DNA of 39,893 nt, taken from positions 1 to 39,893 of the forward strand of contig CAITJJ010000273.1 in NCBI GenBank assembly GCA_903892675.1, written 5' to 3'. Under the pieces are notes generated by a model. The model did no database searches, was not told the DNA's origin, and saw only the letters and a program-made list of their open reading frames with translations. Source of the stretch: an uncultured Hyphomicrobiales bacterium. GTDB lineage: Bacteria; Pseudomonadota; Alphaproteobacteria; Rhizobiales; Xanthobacteraceae. The translations under genes were made by a program, and so were the position numbers. Position 1 is the stretch's first letter. Every line of letters begins with the position of its first letter. Below are positions 27,491 through 38,026 of the stretch, piece after piece.

Positions 27491-28915
27491 ATGACGAGAT
27501 CAAGTAACGAACCCGTGCATATCATCGGTGGCGGCCTGGCCGGTTCCGAAGCGGCCTGGCAGCTGGCCCAGGCCGGCATTGCCGTCACGTTGCATGAAAT
27601 GCGGCCGCTACGGGAAACCGCGGCGCACAAGACCGACGGCTACGCGGAACTCGTCTGTTCCAACTCGTTTCGTTCCGACGACAAGGACCACAACGCTGTC
27701 GGCCTGATGCATGAGGAGATGCGAAGGCTTGGTTCGCTGGTCATGCGATCGGCCGACGCCAATCAAGTCCCTGCCGGCGGCGCGCTCGCGGTCGACCGCG
27801 ATGGCTTTTCCGACGCCGTGACTGCCGCTTTGAAATCGCAGCCCCTGATCACCCTGGAGCGCGGCGAAATCGCGGTGCCGCCCGACGACTGGAACAATGT
27901 CATCATCGCCACCGGCCCTCTCACCTCGCCCGATCTGGCGGCGTCAATCGCACAGCGTACCGGCGAACAGGCACTGGCTTTTTTCGACGCCATCGCGCCG
28001 ATCGTGCACCGTGACAGTATCGACATGGAACAAGCCTGGTTTCAATCGCGCTACGACAAGGTCGGTCCCGGCGGCACCGGCGCCGATTACATCAATTGCC
28101 CGATGTCGCGCGAGCAATACGACGCCTTCGTCGACAGCCTGATCGCCGGCGAGAAGACCGACTTCAAGGACTGGGAAGCCAAGACGCCCTATTTCGACGG
28201 CTGCCTGCCGATCGAAGTCATGGCCGAGCGCGGCCGCGAAACATTGCGGCACGGCCCGATGAAACCATTCGGCCTGACCAATCCGCGCGCGCCGGACGTG
28301 AAGCCCTATGCGGTCGTGCAACTGCGTCAGGACAACAAGCTCGGCACTCTGTTCAACATGGTCGGTTTCCAGACCAAGTTGAAATATGGCGCGCAGGCCG
28401 ACATCTTTCGCGCCATACCCGGTCTGCAGAATGCCGAATTCGCGCGCCTCGGCGGCCTGCACCGCAATACGTTTTTGAATTCGCCGAAGCTGCTCGATTC
28501 CGTATTGCGGCTGAAGGCCAACCCGAAATGGCGCTTTGCCGGCCAGATCACCGGCTGTGAGGGCTATGTCGAGAGCGCCGCCATTGGCCTTCTCGCGGCG
28601 CGGTTTACCGCCGCCGAGCGCCGGGGCGAGACCCTCTCGCCGCCACCGCCGACAACCGCGCATGGCGCGTTGCTGGCGCATATCACCGGTGGCCATATCG
28701 ACGCCATCGATCCCGGCCCGTCGTCTTTCCAGCCGATGAACATCAATTTCGGCCTGTTTCCGCCGCTCGCCGAGCCAGCCGCATTCGACAAAGACGGCCG
28801 CAAATTTGGCCGCGGCTCGGCCAAGAATCTCGCCAAGAAGACGGCGATGAGCCAGCGCGCGCTGGCCGATCTGGCGGCGTGGAGCGGCATGTCACAGGCG
28901 GATGCCGCAGAATAG
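27491..28915 (+). CDS. trmFO: Methylenetetrahydrofolate--tRNA-(uracil-5-)-methyltransferase
   Basis: [31 protein letters not shown]...[13 protein letters not shown]...[11 protein letters not shown]. Confidence 0.97.
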   Translation: MTRSSNEPVHIIGGGLAGSEAAWQLAQAGIAVTLHEMRPLRETAAHKTDGYAELVCSNSFRSDDKDHNAVGLMHEEMRRLGSLVMRSADANQVPAGGALAVDRDGFSDAVTAALKSQPLITLERGEIAVPPDDWNNVIIATGPLTSPDLAASIAQRTGEQALAFFDAIAPIVHRDSIDMEQAWFQSRYDKVGPGGTGADYINCPMSREQYDAFVDSLIAGEKTDFKDWEAKTPYFDGCLPIEVMAERGRETLRHGPMKPFGLTNPRAPDVKPYAVVQLRQDNKLGTLFNMVGFQTKLKYGAQADIFRAIPGLQNAEFARLGGLHRNTFLNSPKLLDSVLRLKANPKWRFAGQITGCEGYVESAAIGLLAARFTAAERRGETLSPPPPTTAHGALLAHITGGHIDAIDPGPSSFQPMNINFGLFPPLAEPAAFDKDGRKFGRGSAKNLAKKTAMSQRALADLAAWSGMSQADAAE

Positions 28916-28918
28916 GCC

Positions 28919-29770
28919 TCAAGCGCCGAAAATGCGGTCGGGGTCACGCGCCGCGCGCCACAGCAGCCATTGGCGCCGCAATTGCGAAAGCGGTGGCGCA
29001 TCGAACGGCTCGTAACCGCGCCGGTCCATCGGCCGCAACGACGGAGCGACAAGCGCAACCGGCAACAATGCCGGCAGCAGCGCGATAGGCGCATCCGCCA
29101 TATCCGCCCGCCCAGCCGCCAATTGCCGGCGCGCGTGCCGCCGCAATTCGGCCAGCGCAGATTTCAACGGTTCACTTTCCTGCCGCGCGAGGACCTGTTC
29201 GCGCGTCACGCCATGCCGATCGAGTACTTCCTGGGGAACGTACACTTGTCCGCGCGCGGCGTGACGCGACAGACCGCTCAGGATTCCCGCGACCGTATAG
29301 GCTATGCCGGCGCTGCGGATCAGCATCATCGATCGAGAACGGTCCGCGCCAAGCATTTCGCCCGCAATATCGATTAGCGCCGACCGGGTCATCACCGCGT
29401 AGTTATCAAGGTCGTCGAGTGTCGGCAGCGGATCGTCATACAGATCGAAAGTATGCGCATCGACGATAGCCGACAGGCGCTCCGGCGCAATTTTGTATTG
29501 CCGCAGGCTTTCTATCAGCGCCGCAGCGACCGGATGCGCCGCGCCCTCGCCTTCGCGTTCGCCGTTCAGAACTTCGCGCCACCATTGCAGGCGGATCTCT
29601 CCCGGCATTGGTTCGCGCGCGACATCGCGGACGCGGCCGATTTCGACGTTGAACGCATAAAGCGCCAGCAGCGCATCGCGCCGGTCTGCCGGCGCAAACA
29701 AGGCCGCGAGATAGTGGTCGCGGTCGGCCTCGCGAACCAGAGCGGCGCAATGTTCGAAATGATTTGGCAT
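28919..29770 (-). CDS. Squalene/phytoene synthase family protein
   Basis: DRDHYLAALFAPADRRDALLALYAFNVEIGRVRDVAREPMPGEIRLQWWREVL. Confidence 0.9.
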   Translation of the reverse strand: MPNHFEHCAALVREADRDHYLAALFAPADRRDALLALYAFNVEIGRVRDVAREPMPGEIRLQWWREVLNGEREGEGAAHPVAAALIESLRQYKIAPERLSAIVDAHTFDLYDDPLPTLDDLDNYAVMTRSALIDIAGEMLGADRSRSMMLIRSAGIAYTVAGILSGLSRHAARGQVYVPQEVLDRHGVTREQVLARQESEPLKSALAELRRHARRQLAAGRADMADAPIALLPALLPVALVAPSLRPMDRRGYEPFDAPPLSQLRRQWLLWRAARDPDRIFGA

Positions 29771-29792
29771 TCGGCTTAAACCTCAACCGCGC

Positions 29793-30182
29793 TCAATCGA
29801 CCGCGATCAGGCCGACGCCGGCGCGCCGCTGCTCCGCCAGCAGGATATTATAGGTACGCACCGCCGCCCCGGTCGTCATCACGTCGACGGATATCCCGCG
29901 CTCACGAAACAACGCCCGCAAATGCGCCGGCAAGACCCAGGGGTCGGATCCCGCGCCGATCAGGAACACGTCGATAGCTCCAGTATGGGCAAAAACCGAC
30001 GCCAGCGACGCCTCGCTCAGTTCCGTGACAGAAATCACGGACCAGGCCCAGATCCCGTCGGGAAAACACAATAGCGAACCGCGATGCGACATGCCGCCGA
30101 AGCGAAAGCCGCCATTGCCATAGGCCTCGATCGGCGCAGGGATCGGCAGATGCTTTGCGTCAGGGCCCGTTCCGGCCGCCAT
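29793..30182 (-). CDS. Mth938-like/DUF498 domain protein
   Basis: IEAYGNGGFRFGGMSHRGSLLCFPDGIWAW...VFLIGAGSDPWVLPAHLRALFRERGISVDVMTTGAAVRTYNILLAE. Confidence 0.88.
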   Translation of the reverse strand: MAAGTGPDAKHLPIPAPIEAYGNGGFRFGGMSHRGSLLCFPDGIWAWSVISVTELSEASLASVFAHTGAIDVFLIGAGSDPWVLPAHLRALFRERGISVDVMTTGAAVRTYNILLAEQRRAGVGLIAVD

Positions 30183-30188
30183 TGTCGG

Positions 30189-31127
30189 CTACTTGCTCTT
30201 GCCGCTTTCCGGGCCGGTCAAAGCATCGGTGCCGCGGCCGACGCCGAGATAGATCAGGATCGGCGCCGCGATAAACACCGACGTATAGGTGCCGACCAGC
30301 ACGACGCCGAACATCATCGTCGCGGTGAATGAGTGGATCGCCTGACCGCCGAACAGCAGCAGCGCCAGCAAGGCCAGCGACACCGTGACGTGAGTGATGA
30401 CAGAGCGCGACAAAGTCTGATTGACCGAGGCATTGAGCAAATCCGGCATCGGCATTTTCTTGTAACGCCGCAACATCTCGCGGATACGGTCGTAGATAAC
30501 GACGGTGTCGTTGAGCGAATAGCCGAGAATGGTCAACAGCGCGGCGATGCTGGTCAGATCGAAGTCGATCTGCGTCACTGACATGAAGCCGATGGTGAGA
30601 ACGATGTCGTGCACGTTAGCGATCATGGCGCCGAGCGCAAATTGCCACTCAAAGCGGAACCATAGATAGACAAGAATGCACAGGATCGCGAGACCGAGGC
30701 CGACGACGCCGTACGACAGCAATTCGCCCGACACGCGCGGGCCGACCACTTCGGTGCGGCGATACTCAACGCCGCTGCCGAGCGCAGCCTTGACCTTGAC
30801 GACGGCCTGCTGCTGCGCGGCGTCGCCGCCCGGCTGCTCGGCGATCCGTATCAGTACCTCGCTCGGGCCGCCGAACTGCTGCAACTGCGCCTCGCCGAGG
30901 CCCAAGCTGGCGATGGTGGCGCGCATCTTGGCGAGATCGGCGACGCCTTCGGTCTGCCGCACTTCCAGCAACGTGCCGCCGCGGAAGTCGATGCCGAAAT
31001 TCAGTCCGTGGAAGAAGTAGAGTGAGATCGCCAGGATCGACAGCAAAGCCGACAGCGGAAAGCTGATGCGCCGGAAGCGCATGAAGTCGAATTTGGTATC
31101 GTCGGGGACGATGCGAAGCAGGCGCAT
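30189..31127 (-). CDS. secF: Protein translocase subunit SecF
   Basis: ISLYFFHGLNFGIDFRGGTLLEV...GYSLNDTVVIYDRIRE. Confidence 0.97.
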   Translation of the reverse strand: MRLLRIVPDDTKFDFMRFRRISFPLSALLSILAISLYFFHGLNFGIDFRGGTLLEVRQTEGVADLAKMRATIASLGLGEAQLQQFGGPSEVLIRIAEQPGGDAAQQQAVVKVKAALGSGVEYRRTEVVGPRVSGELLSYGVVGLGLAILCILVYLWFRFEWQFALGAMIANVHDIVLTIGFMSVTQIDFDLTSIAALLTILGYSLNDTVVIYDRIREMLRRYKKMPMPDLLNASVNQTLSRSVITHVTVSLALLALLLFGGQAIHSFTATMMFGVVLVGTYTSVFIAAPILIYLGVGRGTDALTGPESGKSK

Positions 31128-31142
31128 AGGTTATGTTTCCCT

Positions 31143-31191
31143 GCGCATGATCTTATCCGAAAACCGGTTCCCACTTTTCGGGATCATGCGC
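31143..31191 (-). repeat. Dispersed palindromic repeat, copy 2 (secD-secF junction)
   Basis: Reverse complement reads gcgcatgatcccgaaaagtgggaaccggttttcggataagatcatgcgc, near-identical to copy 1. Confidence 0.9.
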
Positions 31192-31195
31192 TATC

Positions 31196-32797
31196 TTAAA
31201 TCGGTACGTGCTGGGGACGCCGCCAGCGCACCCAGGTGGCGACGATCAGCCGCGTCACGGTGAAGGCGGTGAACACCGTCGTAATGATGCCGATGCCGAG
31301 CGTCACGGCAAAGCCGCGCACCGGACCGGTACCTATATAGAACAGCACCGCGGCGGCGATGAAGGTGGTGATGTTGGAATCGAGAATGGTCGCCAGCGCG
31401 CGGCTGAAGCCCGCGTCGATCGCATTGATCGGTGAGCGGCCGCCGCGCACTTCTTCGCGGATGCGCTCGTAGATCAACACGTTCGAGTCGACCGCGATGC
31501 CGACTGTCAAAACGATTCCGGCGATGCCCGGCAAGGTCAGCGTGGCATTGAGCAGCGACAGGATGCCGAAGATCATGGCGACATTGATCGCCACCGCGAT
31601 ATTGGCGAACAGGCCGAACAGGCCGTAGGTCACGAGCATGAACAGAATGACCATGCCGGCGCCGACATAAGACGACAGCTTGCCTTTGGCGATAGAGTCA
31701 GCGCCGAGGCCGGGGCCGACGGTGCGCTCTTCGATGATGGTCAGCGGCGCCGGCAAGGCGCCGGCGCGCAGCAGGATCGCCAGATCGTTGGCGCTCTGCA
31801 CGGTGAAGCTGCCGGAAATCTGGCCCGAACCGCCAAGGATCGGCTCGCGGATCACAGGTGCCGAAATCACCTCGTTGTCGAGCACGATGGCGAAGGGCTT
31901 GCCAACGTTTTCCTGCGTCGCCTGCGCGAATTTGCGCGAACCGGCGGTGTTGAAGCGGAACGAGACGATCGGCTCCGAGGTGCGCTGGTCGAAGCCGGGC
32001 TGGGCGTCGGTCAATTCGCCGCCGGAAACAAGAACCCGCTTCTCGATCAGATAGGGGGTCTTGGGGGCGGTGGAGCTATAAAGAAGGTCGTCTTCCGGCG
32101 GCGCCCGGCCCTGCAACGCCTGTTCGACCGGGGTGCCGACATCGACCATGCGGAAGTCGAGCTTGGCGGTCTTGCCGAGCAGCTCCTTGAGCCGGGTCGG
32201 GTCCTGTAGGCCCGGCACCTGGACCAGAATGCGGTCGGCGCCCTGACGCTGGATCAGCGGTTCGACGGTGCCGAGTTCGTTGACGCGGCGTTCGATGATC
32301 TGGATCGACTGCTCGACCGACTGGCGGACGCGATCGAGAATGGCGGCATCGCCAACGGTCAGACGGATCAGATTGCCCGCTTCCGTCGTGACGTTCAGGC
32401 TCATCTGGCCGCTGCCGCCGAGAATGCCGCCGAGCGGCACAGCCAGTTCACGCAACTTGGTCAGCGCGGTCGCGCTTGAGGCCTCGTCGCGCAGGCGAAC
32501 CTCGACGCTGTTGCCGCGCACGGTGAGGCCGGTATAGCCAACGCGGGCGTCACGCAACACGCGGCGAACGTCGTCGCGGGTGGTTTCCAGCTTGTCCTTG
32601 CGCACCGCATTGGTGTCGACCTCAAGCAGGATGTGCGAGCCGCCCTGCAGGTCGAGACCCAGAACGAGATGGCGCTGCGCCCATTTCGGCCAGCTATTGA
32701 CCGTCGCTTCGGGAAAAAAGTTCGGGACAGCAAACAGGCAGACGACAAGCGCCGTGAGCACAATAGCCGCCGCCTTCCACCGCGTGAAATAGAGCAT
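31196..32797 (-). CDS. secD: Protein translocase subunit SecD
   Basis: LVLGLDLQGGSHILLEVD...GIAVDSNVLIYERIREE. Confidence 0.97.
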   Translation of the reverse strand: MLYFTRWKAAAIVLTALVVCLFAVPNFFPEATVNSWPKWAQRHLVLGLDLQGGSHILLEVDTNAVRKDKLETTRDDVRRVLRDARVGYTGLTVRGNSVEVRLRDEASSATALTKLRELAVPLGGILGGSGQMSLNVTTEAGNLIRLTVGDAAILDRVRQSVEQSIQIIERRVNELGTVEPLIQRQGADRILVQVPGLQDPTRLKELLGKTAKLDFRMVDVGTPVEQALQGRAPPEDDLLYSSTAPKTPYLIEKRVLVSGGELTDAQPGFDQRTSEPIVSFRFNTAGSRKFAQATQENVGKPFAIVLDNEVISAPVIREPILGGSGQISGSFTVQSANDLAILLRAGALPAPLTIIEERTVGPGLGADSIAKGKLSSYVGAGMVILFMLVTYGLFGLFANIAVAINVAMIFGILSLLNATLTLPGIAGIVLTVGIAVDSNVLIYERIREEVRGGRSPINAIDAGFSRALATILDSNITTFIAAAVLFYIGTGPVRGFAVTLGIGIITTVFTAFTVTRLIVATWVRWRRPQHVPI

Positions 32798-32866
32798 GAG
32801 ATCCCGACTTGAATTGCCAAAAGGCTAGAATAACGGACTGAAACGCCAAACGAATCCGGCCGCCGA

Positions 32867-33220
32867 TCAGCCGGCCGCGGCGTCATCCTTGACCGGCTCG
32901 CCCTTGGCGCGCACGTCGGTGATCATCGCCCGAAGCTGACGAATCTTCACGTCGGTTGCGATTTCAATTTCAATCTGGTCGTCATCGACCACTTTGGTGA
33001 CCTTGCCGATCATGCCGCCATTGGTGACGACGGTGTCGCCGCGGCGCACGTTCTTGACCATTTCAGCATGCGCCTTCACGCGCTTTTGCTGCGGACGCAG
33101 GATCAGGAAATACATGATGACGAAGATCAGGACGAAGGGCAGAAGCGACATGATCATGCCGCCGTCGCCGCCTGCCCCGCCGAAAAGTGACCCTTGCGCG
33201 AACGCCGGCGTGATGAACAT
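32867..33220 (-). CDS. yajC: Preprotein translocase subunit YajC
   Basis: LLPFVLIFVIMYFLILRPQQKRVKAHAEMVKNVRRGDTVVTNGGMIGKV. Confidence 0.96.
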   Translation of the reverse strand: MFITPAFAQGSLFGGAGGDGGMIMSLLPFVLIFVIMYFLILRPQQKRVKAHAEMVKNVRRGDTVVTNGGMIGKVTKVVDDDQIEIEIATDVKIRQLRAMITDVRAKGEPVKDDAAAG

Positions 33221-33466
33221 CGAAGCTTCCCTTGCGTGGTTTGTCGGCGCGCCGGGCATGAGACCCAGTTTTGGGCCCGGCTCAAAACGCCTTTAATTTC
33301 GCCGGGACTATAACCGCCGCCCGCCCAATTGCAACGTTGGCAATTCCAGGACCAAGCCCCGGATCGGCCACTCAATAACGGCCATTTTCAGCCATTTCGG
33401 GCCTGCCCGGCTTGCAGCGCCAAGCCTCGCCCGCTAAGAGCAGCCGAGTTTTGAGAAAGCACCCCG

Positions 33467-34423
33467 ATGGCTCGACCGAAGTCCAAATCCGCCGCCAGAC
33501 CGGCCGGTAAATCGACCGCAAAACCGTCCCGCAAGAGCCTCACGGCCAACCTGAGCGCCGGCAACGCCGACGTCCTTGCCCGCATTGCCGACGCGCTGGA
33601 ACGCCTCGCGCCGCGGCCCCGGGCCGCGCCCGACCTGACGATTGCCGACGCCTATGTCTGGCATCCCGACGGCCATCTCGCGCCGGTGCCGCACGTCAAC
33701 CGCGTCGGAATGTCGCTGCTCCAGGGCATCGATCGCGTCCGCGACATGCTGGTCGAAAACACCGAGCGGTTCGCCAAGGGCCTGCCGGCCAACAACGCGC
33801 TGTTGTGGGGCGCGCGCGGCATGGGCAAATCCTCGCTGGTCAAGGCCTCGCACGCCGCGATCAACGCGACCTTCGCCCGCGCCAACAAGAGCGCACCGCT
33901 CAAGCTGGTTGAAATCCACCGCGAGGATATCGAGAGCCTGCCCGAACTGATGACGATCGCGCGCGCCTCTTCGTTCCGTTTCATCGTGTTCTGCGACGAC
34001 CTGTCGTTCGACAATGACGACACCAGCTACAAGTCGCTCAAGGCCGTGCTTGACGGCGGCGTCGAAGGCCGGCCGGAAAACGTGATCTTCTATGCCACCT
34101 CGAACCGCCGCCATCTGATGTCCCGCGACATGATCGAGAACGAGCGCTCGACCGGTATCAATCCCGGCGAAGCAGTCGAGGAGAAGGTTTCGCTGTCGGA
34201 TCGGTTCGGCCTGTGGCTCGGCTTCCATCGCTGCAGCCAGGACGAGTTCCTGGCCATGGTCGAAGGTTACGTCGCCCATCACAAGATCAAGGTATCGCCC
34301 GACGAATTGCGCCGCGAGGCGCTGGAGTGGTCGACGACGCGCGGCTCGCGGTCCGGCCGCGTGGCGTGGCAATTCATCCAGGAATTAGCCGGACGCCTCG
34401 GCGTGATGCTGAAGGACGATTGA
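33467..34423 (+). CDS. DUF815-family AAA-like ATP-binding protein
   Basis: NNALLWGARGMGKSSLVKASHAA...FRFIVFCDDLSFDNDDTSYKSLKAVLDGG. Confidence 0.92.
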   Translation: MARPKSKSAARPAGKSTAKPSRKSLTANLSAGNADVLARIADALERLAPRPRAAPDLTIADAYVWHPDGHLAPVPHVNRVGMSLLQGIDRVRDMLVENTERFAKGLPANNALLWGARGMGKSSLVKASHAAINATFARANKSAPLKLVEIHREDIESLPELMTIARASSFRFIVFCDDLSFDNDDTSYKSLKAVLDGGVEGRPENVIFYATSNRRHLMSRDMIENERSTGINPGEAVEEKVSLSDRFGLWLGFHRCSQDEFLAMVEGYVAHHKIKVSPDELRREALEWSTTRGSRSGRVAWQFIQELAGRLGVMLKDD

Positions 34424-34425
34424 TA

Positions 34426-34474
34426 GTGCGTGATCCAGAAAAATTGGAACCGGTTTTCAGTTCAGATCACGCAC
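34426..34474 (+). repeat. Dispersed palindromic repeat, copy 3 (degenerate)
   Basis: gtgcgtgatccagaaaaattggaaccggttttcagttcagatcacgcac; starts 2 nt after the DUF815 stop. Confidence 0.78.
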
Positions 34475-34490
34475 AAAACTAAATTCGCGA

Positions 34491-35885
34491 TCAGCCGGCC
34501 GAGCCGCTGAGATATTTGGTCGGGTCGACCGGGGTCGAACCCTTGCGGATTTCAAAGTGCAGTTGCGGCGATGTGACGTTGCCGGTCTGCCCGGCATTGG
34601 CGATCACCTGCCCTCGCTTGATATTGTCGCCACGCTTGACCAGCAGCTCCTTGGCATTGGCATAGGCCGACACAAAGCCATTGGCGTGGCGGATCAGCAC
34701 CAGATTGCCGTAGCCCTTGAGTTCGTTGCCGGCGTAAGCGACGACGCCGTCCTCGGCGGCCTTGATCGGCGTGCCTTCCGGCACCGCGAGATTGATGCCG
34801 TCGTTCTGCCCGCCATTCGATTTCGGTCCGAAGCCGGCGATGACGCGGCCATGCACCGGCCAGCGGAACGACGGCATGGCGCCGGCGGGTTCCGTGTTCG
34901 ACGCGGCGGTGTCGGTGGCCGGAGCTTCCTGGGTTGCGACGCGCGCGGTCTGGGCCGGCGCGGATGCCACGCGCTCGGCCGGCACGGTGCGCGGCTGCGC
35001 CAGTTGCGGCATTGGTTGTGAGGGCGGCGTCGACACGACCGGCGCGGCCATCGTCGGCGTCGTATGTGCCGCCGTCTGACGGCCGGCGGCCGGGATCGCG
35101 ATACGGTCGCCGATAGTCAGCTTGGCGTAAGGCTGCAGATTGTTGGCGCGCGCAAGCGACGTCAGCGTGATGTTGTGCTTGCGGGCAATGCGCAACAGGC
35201 TTTCGCCGGGCCCGACGATGTGAACGTTGCCGCCGGCCGGCGCGGCAACCGGCGCAGGCGCTGCCACGGGCGCGGCGACGCGCGGCGCAGCGGGCTGCGG
35301 CGCCGAGGGCGACGACACATAGCGCGGGATGACCAGACGCTGGCCCGGCTTGATCGACGCGACATTGGTAATGCCATTGGTCTCGAGGATCGCCTGCGCC
35401 GGTACGCCATGCCGGCGCGCAATCATCTCGACGGTTTCGCCGTATCCGACGGTCACCGGCGCGCCGCCGTCCCAGGTCCATGAACCCGACGGCCGCGGCT
35501 GGGCCGGCTGAGCGACGACCGAACCGGTCACGTCGGCATTCTGCGGCGTGGTCTGCGTGCTTGACTGCTGTCCCGGGCGATAGGCGCCGAGACCTTGCGC
35601 GCCGGTTGCATAACCGCCCGAACCCGAAGGAACAGTCGCGGGCGCGCTCGGCGTCGGCAAAGGCTGCGCAACAATGGTGCTGCGCTGAGCCGGACGCTGC
35701 GCGACCGAAGCGGTATACTCTGGCTGGCGCTGCGCGCTCTGGCGATTGTTGGAAGCGTAGGGTGTGTCGAAGCGGCTTGAGTTGGAGCAACCGGCCAGCG
35801 CCAGACCGATCAGCGCGAGAACGGCGACGCGCAGCCGAGCAAGCGAATGAATCGACACGGTGGGGCGTGACATTGGGTTACTCAC
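34491..35885 (-). CDS. LysM + M23 peptidoglycan DD-metallopeptidase family protein (NlpD/EnvC-like)
   Basis: Lipoprotein-like LALAGCSNSS; two LysM segments; FRWPVHGRVIAGFGPKSNGGQNDGINLAVPEGTPIKAAEDGVVAYAGNELKGYGNLVLIRHANG; start may be 35873. Confidence 0.93.
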   Translation of the reverse strand: MSNPMSRPTVSIHSLARLRVAVLALIGLALAGCSNSSRFDTPYASNNRQSAQRQPEYTASVAQRPAQRSTIVAQPLPTPSAPATVPSGSGGYATGAQGLGAYRPGQQSSTQTTPQNADVTGSVVAQPAQPRPSGSWTWDGGAPVTVGYGETVEMIARRHGVPAQAILETNGITNVASIKPGQRLVIPRYVSSPSAPQPAAPRVAAPVAAPAPVAAPAGGNVHIVGPGESLLRIARKHNITLTSLARANNLQPYAKLTIGDRIAIPAAGRQTAAHTTPTMAAPVVSTPPSQPMPQLAQPRTVPAERVASAPAQTARVATQEAPATDTAASNTEPAGAMPSFRWPVHGRVIAGFGPKSNGGQNDGINLAVPEGTPIKAAEDGVVAYAGNELKGYGNLVLIRHANGFVSAYANAKELLVKRGDNIKRGQVIANAGQTGNVTSPQLHFEIRKGSTPVDPTKYLSGSAG

Positions 35886-36062
35886 TCACACACACAAATA
35901 TGTAGAGTTTGAAATAAACCATTCACGAGTAAACAAGGTTTTAAGAATTGACCCATGACCGGCAACGTTTGCCGAGTCCGGCACAAATGCCACAGTCGGC
36001 TCTGCCCCGCGCGCGCGATGTCGGTATCTGGACAACGCAATCGGCAAAATTCAAATCGTAAA

Positions 36063-36734
36063 CTACAATTCCTGAGCTCGCCCCGGTAACAGTGGGACGA
36101 AACGAACAGAAATAAGCTCTTCGCGTTTGAGTTCGGTTCCGGTTCCAGTTCCCGTTATCGATTTAGTAAGCTTGATAATTCGTTGCGGTCCGTTATGCGG
36201 ACCGACCGGCAACAACATGATGCCGTCATCGGCGAGCTGGTCGAGCAAAGCTTGTGGAACTTCCTCGGCCGCCGCCGTGACGATGATACGGTCGAAGGGC
36301 GCGCGGGCCGGACAGCCGGCAAAGCCGTCGCCGACCACAACCTCGACATTGTTGTAGCCGAGTGCCGCCAGCCTTTCGCGCGCCTGCGCCGCCAGGGTGC
36401 GATAGCGCTCGACACTGACCACCTCGCGGGCGAGGCGCGACAGCACGGCGGCCTGATAGCCCGAGCCGGTGCCGATCTCGAGTACGCGATGATGCGACCG
36501 CAAGGCCAACTGCTCGGTCATATAGGCGACCACATAAGGCTGGCTGATGGTCTGCCCGCAGGGTATCGGCAGCGCCTGATCGGCATAGGCGGTTTCGATA
36601 AAACCCGGTTCGACGAAATCGGCGCGCGGCACCTCCTCCATCGCCCGCAGCACCGCCTGATCGCCAATGCCGCGCCGCCGCAGCGTCAGCAGGAACTCCA
36701 TCCGGCCGATTTCCCGCATGTCTTTTTCGGTCAC
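36063..36734 (-). CDS. pcm: Protein-L-isoaspartate O-methyltransferase
   Basis: [42 protein letters not shown]...[18 protein letters not shown]. Confidence 0.95.
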   Translation of the reverse strand: MTEKDMREIGRMEFLLTLRRRGIGDQAVLRAMEEVPRADFVEPGFIETAYADQALPIPCGQTISQPYVVAYMTEQLALRSHHRVLEIGTGSGYQAAVLSRLAREVVSVERYRTLAAQARERLAALGYNNVEVVVGDGFAGCPARAPFDRIIVTAAAEEVPQALLDQLADDGIMLLPVGPHNGPQRIIKLTKSITGTGTGTELKREELISVRFVPLLPGRAQEL

Positions 36735-36857
36735 GCCCGGCCCTCCCCGGACATAAATTCTAGCACAATCGGCGCCGGTTCAGATAAGATCGCCAGCGAA
36801 CGCCGCCGACGGAACCCGATGGAACTTCGCGCGTAGCTGCGCGTTGGGTTGGAGGGG

Positions 36858-37238
36858 ATGACATTCATGACGAATGCGACGACGACGCCGGCTCGAATTC
36901 TGGTGGTTGAGGACGAATATCTCATCCGCATGCTGCTGGAGGACATGCTGGCCGATCTCGGCCACGTTGTCGCCGCCGCCGTCAGCACCATTGCCGAGGC
37001 CAAGGAGATCGCCGCGACCGGCGAATTCGATTGCGCCGTGCTCGACGTCAATCTCGATGGCGAACAGATTTTTCCCGTGGCCGATATCCTCATCAAGCGC
37101 GGCAAACCATTCGTGTTCGTCACCGGCTATGGCGAAGCAAGCCTGCCGGAAGCCTATCGCGGCCGCCCCGCTTTGCAGAAGCCGTTCCAGTCCGAGCGGC
37201 TGGAGCAGATGCTGACCGGACTTTTGGCGACAGCGTAA
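36858..37238 (+). CDS. Single-domain response regulator
   Basis: RILVVEDEYLIRMLLEDMLADLG...DCAVLDVNLDGE...PFVFVTGYG...LQKPFQSERL. Confidence 0.93.
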   Translation: MTFMTNATTTPARILVVEDEYLIRMLLEDMLADLGHVVAAAVSTIAEAKEIAATGEFDCAVLDVNLDGEQIFPVADILIKRGKPFVFVTGYGEASLPEAYRGRPALQKPFQSERLEQMLTGLLATA

Positions 37239-37250
37239 CGCGCACGCACC

Positions 37251-38015
37251 TTACCCCAACAACGCCGCCAGCCTGGTCATGAACGGCTCGTCGGTCAGGT
37301 CGAGCCGCAGCGGCGTCACTGAAATCTTGTGCTCGTTCAGCGCGGCGAGATCGCTGCCCGGCCCCGCGCCCATATTGCCGCCGCCGCGCGAGAAAGCGAT
37401 CCAGTAATAGGGATTGCCGCGGCCATCGCTGCGCGGCTCGATGCGCAGCAATTCCTGATCGCGCTTGCCTTGCGTCGACACCGCGACGCCCTTGACGTCG
37501 GCCGGCAGGCAATCGGGGAAATTGATATTCACCAGCACGTCGCGCGGCAGGCCTTCACCGAGAATCTTTTTAATCAAGCCCGGCGCATGCGCGATCGCGG
37601 TGTCCCAGTGCGGCAGATGTTTCGTTGTGAAGGCATAAGCCTGCGACAGCGCGAAAGACGGCACGCCAAGCACGGTGCCTTCAAGCGCGGCAGCCACCGT
37701 GCCGGAATAGATCACATCCTCGGCGGCATTGCGGCCGCGATTGACGCCGGAGATAACGAGATCCGGCGCGTCCTTCATGATGTGGCGAATGCCCATGATG
37801 ACGCAGTCGGTCGGCGTGCCCTTGACGGCGAAGCGGCGCTCGTCGACTTCGCGCAGGCGCAACGGATCGTTCAACGACAGTGAATGCGACACGCCGGACT
37901 GATCGGTCTCGGGTGCTACGATCCACACGTCGTCGGACAGCGCGCGGGCAATTTTCTCGCAGGCCTCCAGGCCCGGCGCGTGAATACCGTCGTCATTGGT
38001 GATGAGGATGCGCAT
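37251..38015 (-). CDS. surE: 5'/3'-nucleotidase SurE
   Basis: MRILITNDDGIHAPGLEACEKIA...VISGVNRGRNAAEDVIYSGTVAAA. Confidence 0.97.
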   Translation of the reverse strand: MRILITNDDGIHAPGLEACEKIARALSDDVWIVAPETDQSGVSHSLSLNDPLRLREVDERRFAVKGTPTDCVIMGIRHIMKDAPDLVISGVNRGRNAAEDVIYSGTVAAALEGTVLGVPSFALSQAYAFTTKHLPHWDTAIAHAPGLIKKILGEGLPRDVLVNINFPDCLPADVKGVAVSTQGKRDQELLRIEPRSDGRGNPYYWIAFSRGGGNMGAGPGSDLAALNEHKISVTPLRLDLTDEPFMTRLAALLG

Positions 38016-38026
38016 TACAAGTCCTT

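Noticed and set aside
34552-35790. 412-aa minus-strand ORF overlapping the LysM/M23 peptidase
   Set aside because: Out-of-frame shadow of a clear LysM/M23 protein.
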